Shown here piece by piece: positions 5,984-7,536 of a stretch of 7,536 nucleotides of DNA (within the stretch, counting starts at the first letter, position 1; each line of letters opens with the position of its first letter). The stretch comes from an uncultured Alphaproteobacteria bacterium (GTDB taxonomy: Bacteria; Pseudomonadota; Alphaproteobacteria; Micavibrionales; Micavibrionaceae). Location of the stretch: the NCBI GenBank assembly GCA_937124505.1, contig CAKZKV010000031.1:1-7536 (forward strand), read 5' to 3'. The notes under the pieces were generated by a model. That model was given only the letters and a program-made list of their open reading frames with translations. It was not told the DNA's origin and made no database searches. Position numbers and translations under genes: made by a program.

Positions 5984-6307
5984 TTATGTGTTTAAAATAT
6001 CTTCACTTTTTGGATCAAAGGGAGGCTCTGAAATGCAAACCAGTTTTGCCACCGCACCAATCATTTTATGTTTTTTCCCTTTTTCTATTACAAAACAGGA
6101 GGGGGAATCGCAATGAAACATTTCCTCTTCAACATAAAAAACAACGCTGCCGGAAACGATAAGATATGTCTTGTCACTGGCATGATTGAGAAATGTACCG
6201 TGCTCCCCGTCAATGGAGAGTAAGACAGCATTTGCATTGGAAAACGTTACGCCCCAGTCAAAAACATCTGTGGCGCCATCCGGTTTAAATTGCCTGATTG
6301 GCTGCAT
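5984..6307 (-). CDS. Small cupin-fold protein
   Basis: A 107-residue single cupin domain. The pattern of strands and turns, DKTYLIVSGSVVFYVEEEMF (45-64) followed by SPSCFVIEKGKKHKMIG (68-84) and the final strand AKLVCISEPPFD, is that of a one-domain cupin. The metal-binding HxH of motif 1 is not present (NHAS at 41-44 in that area), though His80 of motif 2 remains. It may therefore bind metal weakly or not at all, and may be a binding or sensor protein instead of an enzyme. The substrate is unknown. ATG at 6307 is preferred to the GTG at 6313, because GGGAG (6317-6313) sits 5 bases before the ATG and would overlap the GTG. It begins 17 bases after the pdhA stop, so it is almost certainly co-transcribed with pdhA. 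An AT-rich 48-base gap with a T8 tract follows; no GC-rich stem precedes the tract, so I do not call a terminator. Confidence 0.75.
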   Translation of the reverse strand: MQPIRQFKPDGATDVFDWGVTFSNANAVLLSIDGEHGTFLNHASDKTYLIVSGSVVFYVEEEMFHCDSPSCFVIEKGKKHKMIGAVAKLVCISEPPFDPKSEDILNT

Positions 6308-6324
6308 TTGCACTCCCGCAGATT

Positions 6325-7347
6325 TTAGTCAACATCAACCAGAACGTTCGTCCAGAGTTCGGAAACATCAGGTTCAGGTGAATTTTCCGCAAAATCCGCC
6401 GCTTCCGCGATAATTTTCTTTATCTCCTGATCAATGGGCTTGATATCTTCACTTTCGCTCAACCCCGCTTCTTCAAGTATATAGGTTTTCAGCAAATTGA
6501 TCGGGTCACGATTGCTTTTCCAGTCTTCCAACTCGTCCTTGCTGCGGTATTTCGCGGGATCGGACACAGAATGACCCTTATAGCGGTATGTCATCATTTC
6601 CAGAATGTACGGGCCGTTTCCATCCCGTATGTGATCCAGCGCCCGCCGTGCTGCTTCCTGTACCTTGAACAGGTCTTGTCCATCGACCTGCTCGCCCGGA
6701 ATGCCATACCCCTCGCCGCGTTTGTATAAGTCACCGGCGGCATGGCGGTTCACGGACGTTCCCATCGCATATTTGTTGTTTTCTATGACATACAAGACTG
6801 GCAGTTTCCAGAGCGCCGCCATGTTGTAACATTCCGCCACTTGCCCCTGATTGGCCGCTCCATCGCCCATATAGCTGACCGACACGCCGGCATCTTCTGA
6901 ATATTTATGTGCAAAGGCCAATCCCGTTCCAATTGACGTGCCGGCTCCGACGATTCCATGCCCGCCGTAGAAGTTTTTCTTGCGGGAAAACATATGCATA
7001 GAGCCGCCCTTGCCGCGTGAACATCCCGTCACACGCCCGGTCAATTCTGCCATGACTTCCTTCGGATCCATCCCGCACGCCAGCATATGTCCGTGGTCGC
7101 GATACGCCGTCACGACTGTATCTTGTTCTATCTGTTGAGATTGTATCCCTGTTACAACGGCTTCCTGACCGATATAAACATGAAAATATCCACGAATCAG
7201 ACCACGTCCGTAAAACTGCCCGGCACGTTCTTCAAAACGCCGGATCAACAGCATATCACGATAATATTTTTTGAGTTCGTCTTTGGACGGATTTAGTTTT
7301 GAATTTGAAATGGCATGCAAATCTGGTTTCCTTTTTGCCTGAGCCAT
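6325..7347 (-). CDS. pdhA: PDH E1-alpha subunit
   Basis: Alpha subunit of the thiamine-diphosphate-dependent pyruvate dehydrogenase E1, an alpha2-beta2 enzyme with PdhB that performs the rate-limiting decarboxylation of pyruvate. With the start at 7347 it has 340 residues, normal for the family. The ThDP motif is clear: GDG (161-163) to the paired Asn at 190-191 (VIENNKYAMGT). Also visible are GYFHVYIGQEA (53-63), RDHGH (83-87) and the loop YRYKGHSVSDP (254-264) that contacts cofactor and substrate. An ATG 12 bases earlier (7359) is in frame, but the GGAG at 7357-7354 lies 6 bases before the 7347 ATG and would be inside the longer reading frame, while nothing like it precedes 7359. Therefore 7347 is chosen. 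The gene heads the cluster, with a candidate promoter just upstream. One family residue differs: GYFHVY where GFCHLY is common. Confidence 0.97.
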   Translation of the reverse strand: MAQAKRKPDLHAISNSKLNPSKDELKKYYRDMLLIRRFEERAGQFYGRGLIRGYFHVYIGQEAVVTGIQSQQIEQDTVVTAYRDHGHMLACGMDPKEVMAELTGRVTGCSRGKGGSMHMFSRKKNFYGGHGIVGAGTSIGTGLAFAHKYSEDAGVSVSYMGDGAANQGQVAECYNMAALWKLPVLYVIENNKYAMGTSVNRHAAGDLYKRGEGYGIPGEQVDGQDLFKVQEAARRALDHIRDGNGPYILEMMTYRYKGHSVSDPAKYRSKDELEDWKSNRDPINLLKTYILEEAGLSESEDIKPIDQEIKKIIAEAADFAENSPEPDVSELWTNVLVDVD

Positions 7348-7359
7348 AGAGCACTCCAT

Positions 7360-7536
7360 AATTTATTGACGTTCTTATGGCTATATATCATTTTGCTGCA
7401 CCTTGCCAAGAGAAAACACCTCGAATGCTGCAGCGCAACACATTGATTCTAAATCATTTTTTGTTACTACTTTGATTTTAAAGAAAAATGGTTAAGAGTT
7501 CAAAAATCATAAAAATTTTTATTTTTCAATCACGAC
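7360..7536. other. AT-rich non-coding region upstream of pdhA
   Basis: No gene is seen in these 177 bases. They are markedly AT-rich, with long A and T tracts at 7440-7530, which can act as UP-element-like sequence for the promoter at 7382-7409. A perfect 8-base palindrome GCTGCAGC lies at 7427-7434. Its half GCTGCA recurs at 7395-7400, 32 bases away (about three helical turns), inside the promoter spacer; this could be a repressor or activator site, but the evidence is weak. Confidence 0.4.
7382..7409 (-). promoter_or_regulatory. Candidate sigma-70 promoter of the pdhA cluster
   Basis: On the minus strand TTGGCA (7409-7404) and TATATA (7387-7382) are separated by 16 bases, a good match to the -35 and -10 boxes. 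Transcription would begin near 7375, leaving a leader of roughly 25-30 bases before the pdhA ATG at 7347. It is the best promoter-like pair in the upstream region. Confidence 0.5.

Noticed and set aside
7348..7359. Four extra N-terminal residues for PdhA from an ATG at 7359
   Set aside because: No ribosome binding site precedes it, while GGAG inside this stretch is ideally placed for the ATG at 7347.

Overview
The window is a pyruvate dehydrogenase (PDH) gene cluster of an alphaproteobacterium, read almost entirely on the minus strand (from high to low coordinates). The assignment rests on three things. E1 is split into alpha and beta subunits. The E1-beta subunit carries its own N-terminal lipoyl domain, a hallmark of alphaproteobacterial PDH. 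The E3 has the active-site form CLNWGCIPTK. GC content looks intermediate by eye, and I cannot name a genus.

Layout in transcription order: an AT-rich upstream region with a candidate promoter (7536-7360); pdhA, E1-alpha (7347-6325); a cupin-fold protein (6307-5984); a RidA-family protein (5935-5576); a 13-codon hydrophobic ORF with a strong ribosome binding site (5565-5524); a two-helix membrane protein (5509-5198) whose stop codon abuts the start of pdhB; pdhB, lipoyl-E1-beta (5197-3809); a hypothetical gene on the opposite strand (3427-3882), tail-to-tail with pdhB and overlapping it by 74 bases; pdhC, E2 (3355-2075); a GNAT acetyltransferase (2043-1552) followed by an intrinsic terminator; a YciI-like protein (1498-1187); and lpd, E3 (1151 to beyond base 1, C-terminus missing).

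Together pdhA, pdhB, pdhC and lpd supply all catalytic subunits of the complex that converts pyruvate, CoA and NAD+ to acetyl-CoA, CO2 and NADH. What is unusual is the number of small accessory genes interleaved between the core genes. The RidA-family protein has a plausible metabolic link to pyruvate, because the family hydrolyses 2-aminoacrylate to pyruvate and ammonia. The others have no evident link.

The most interesting signal is in the flexible linkers of PdhB and PdhC. Each linker is encoded by an imperfect palindromic DNA element that keeps the frame open, and the two share GATCATCCG-like units. They resemble in style the in-frame palindromic elements known from Rickettsia and may be a mobile palindrome family that has colonised interdomain linkers. 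Second in interest is the antisense gene between pdhB and pdhC, which would make this a non-contiguous operon if pdhB-pdhC transcription reads through it.
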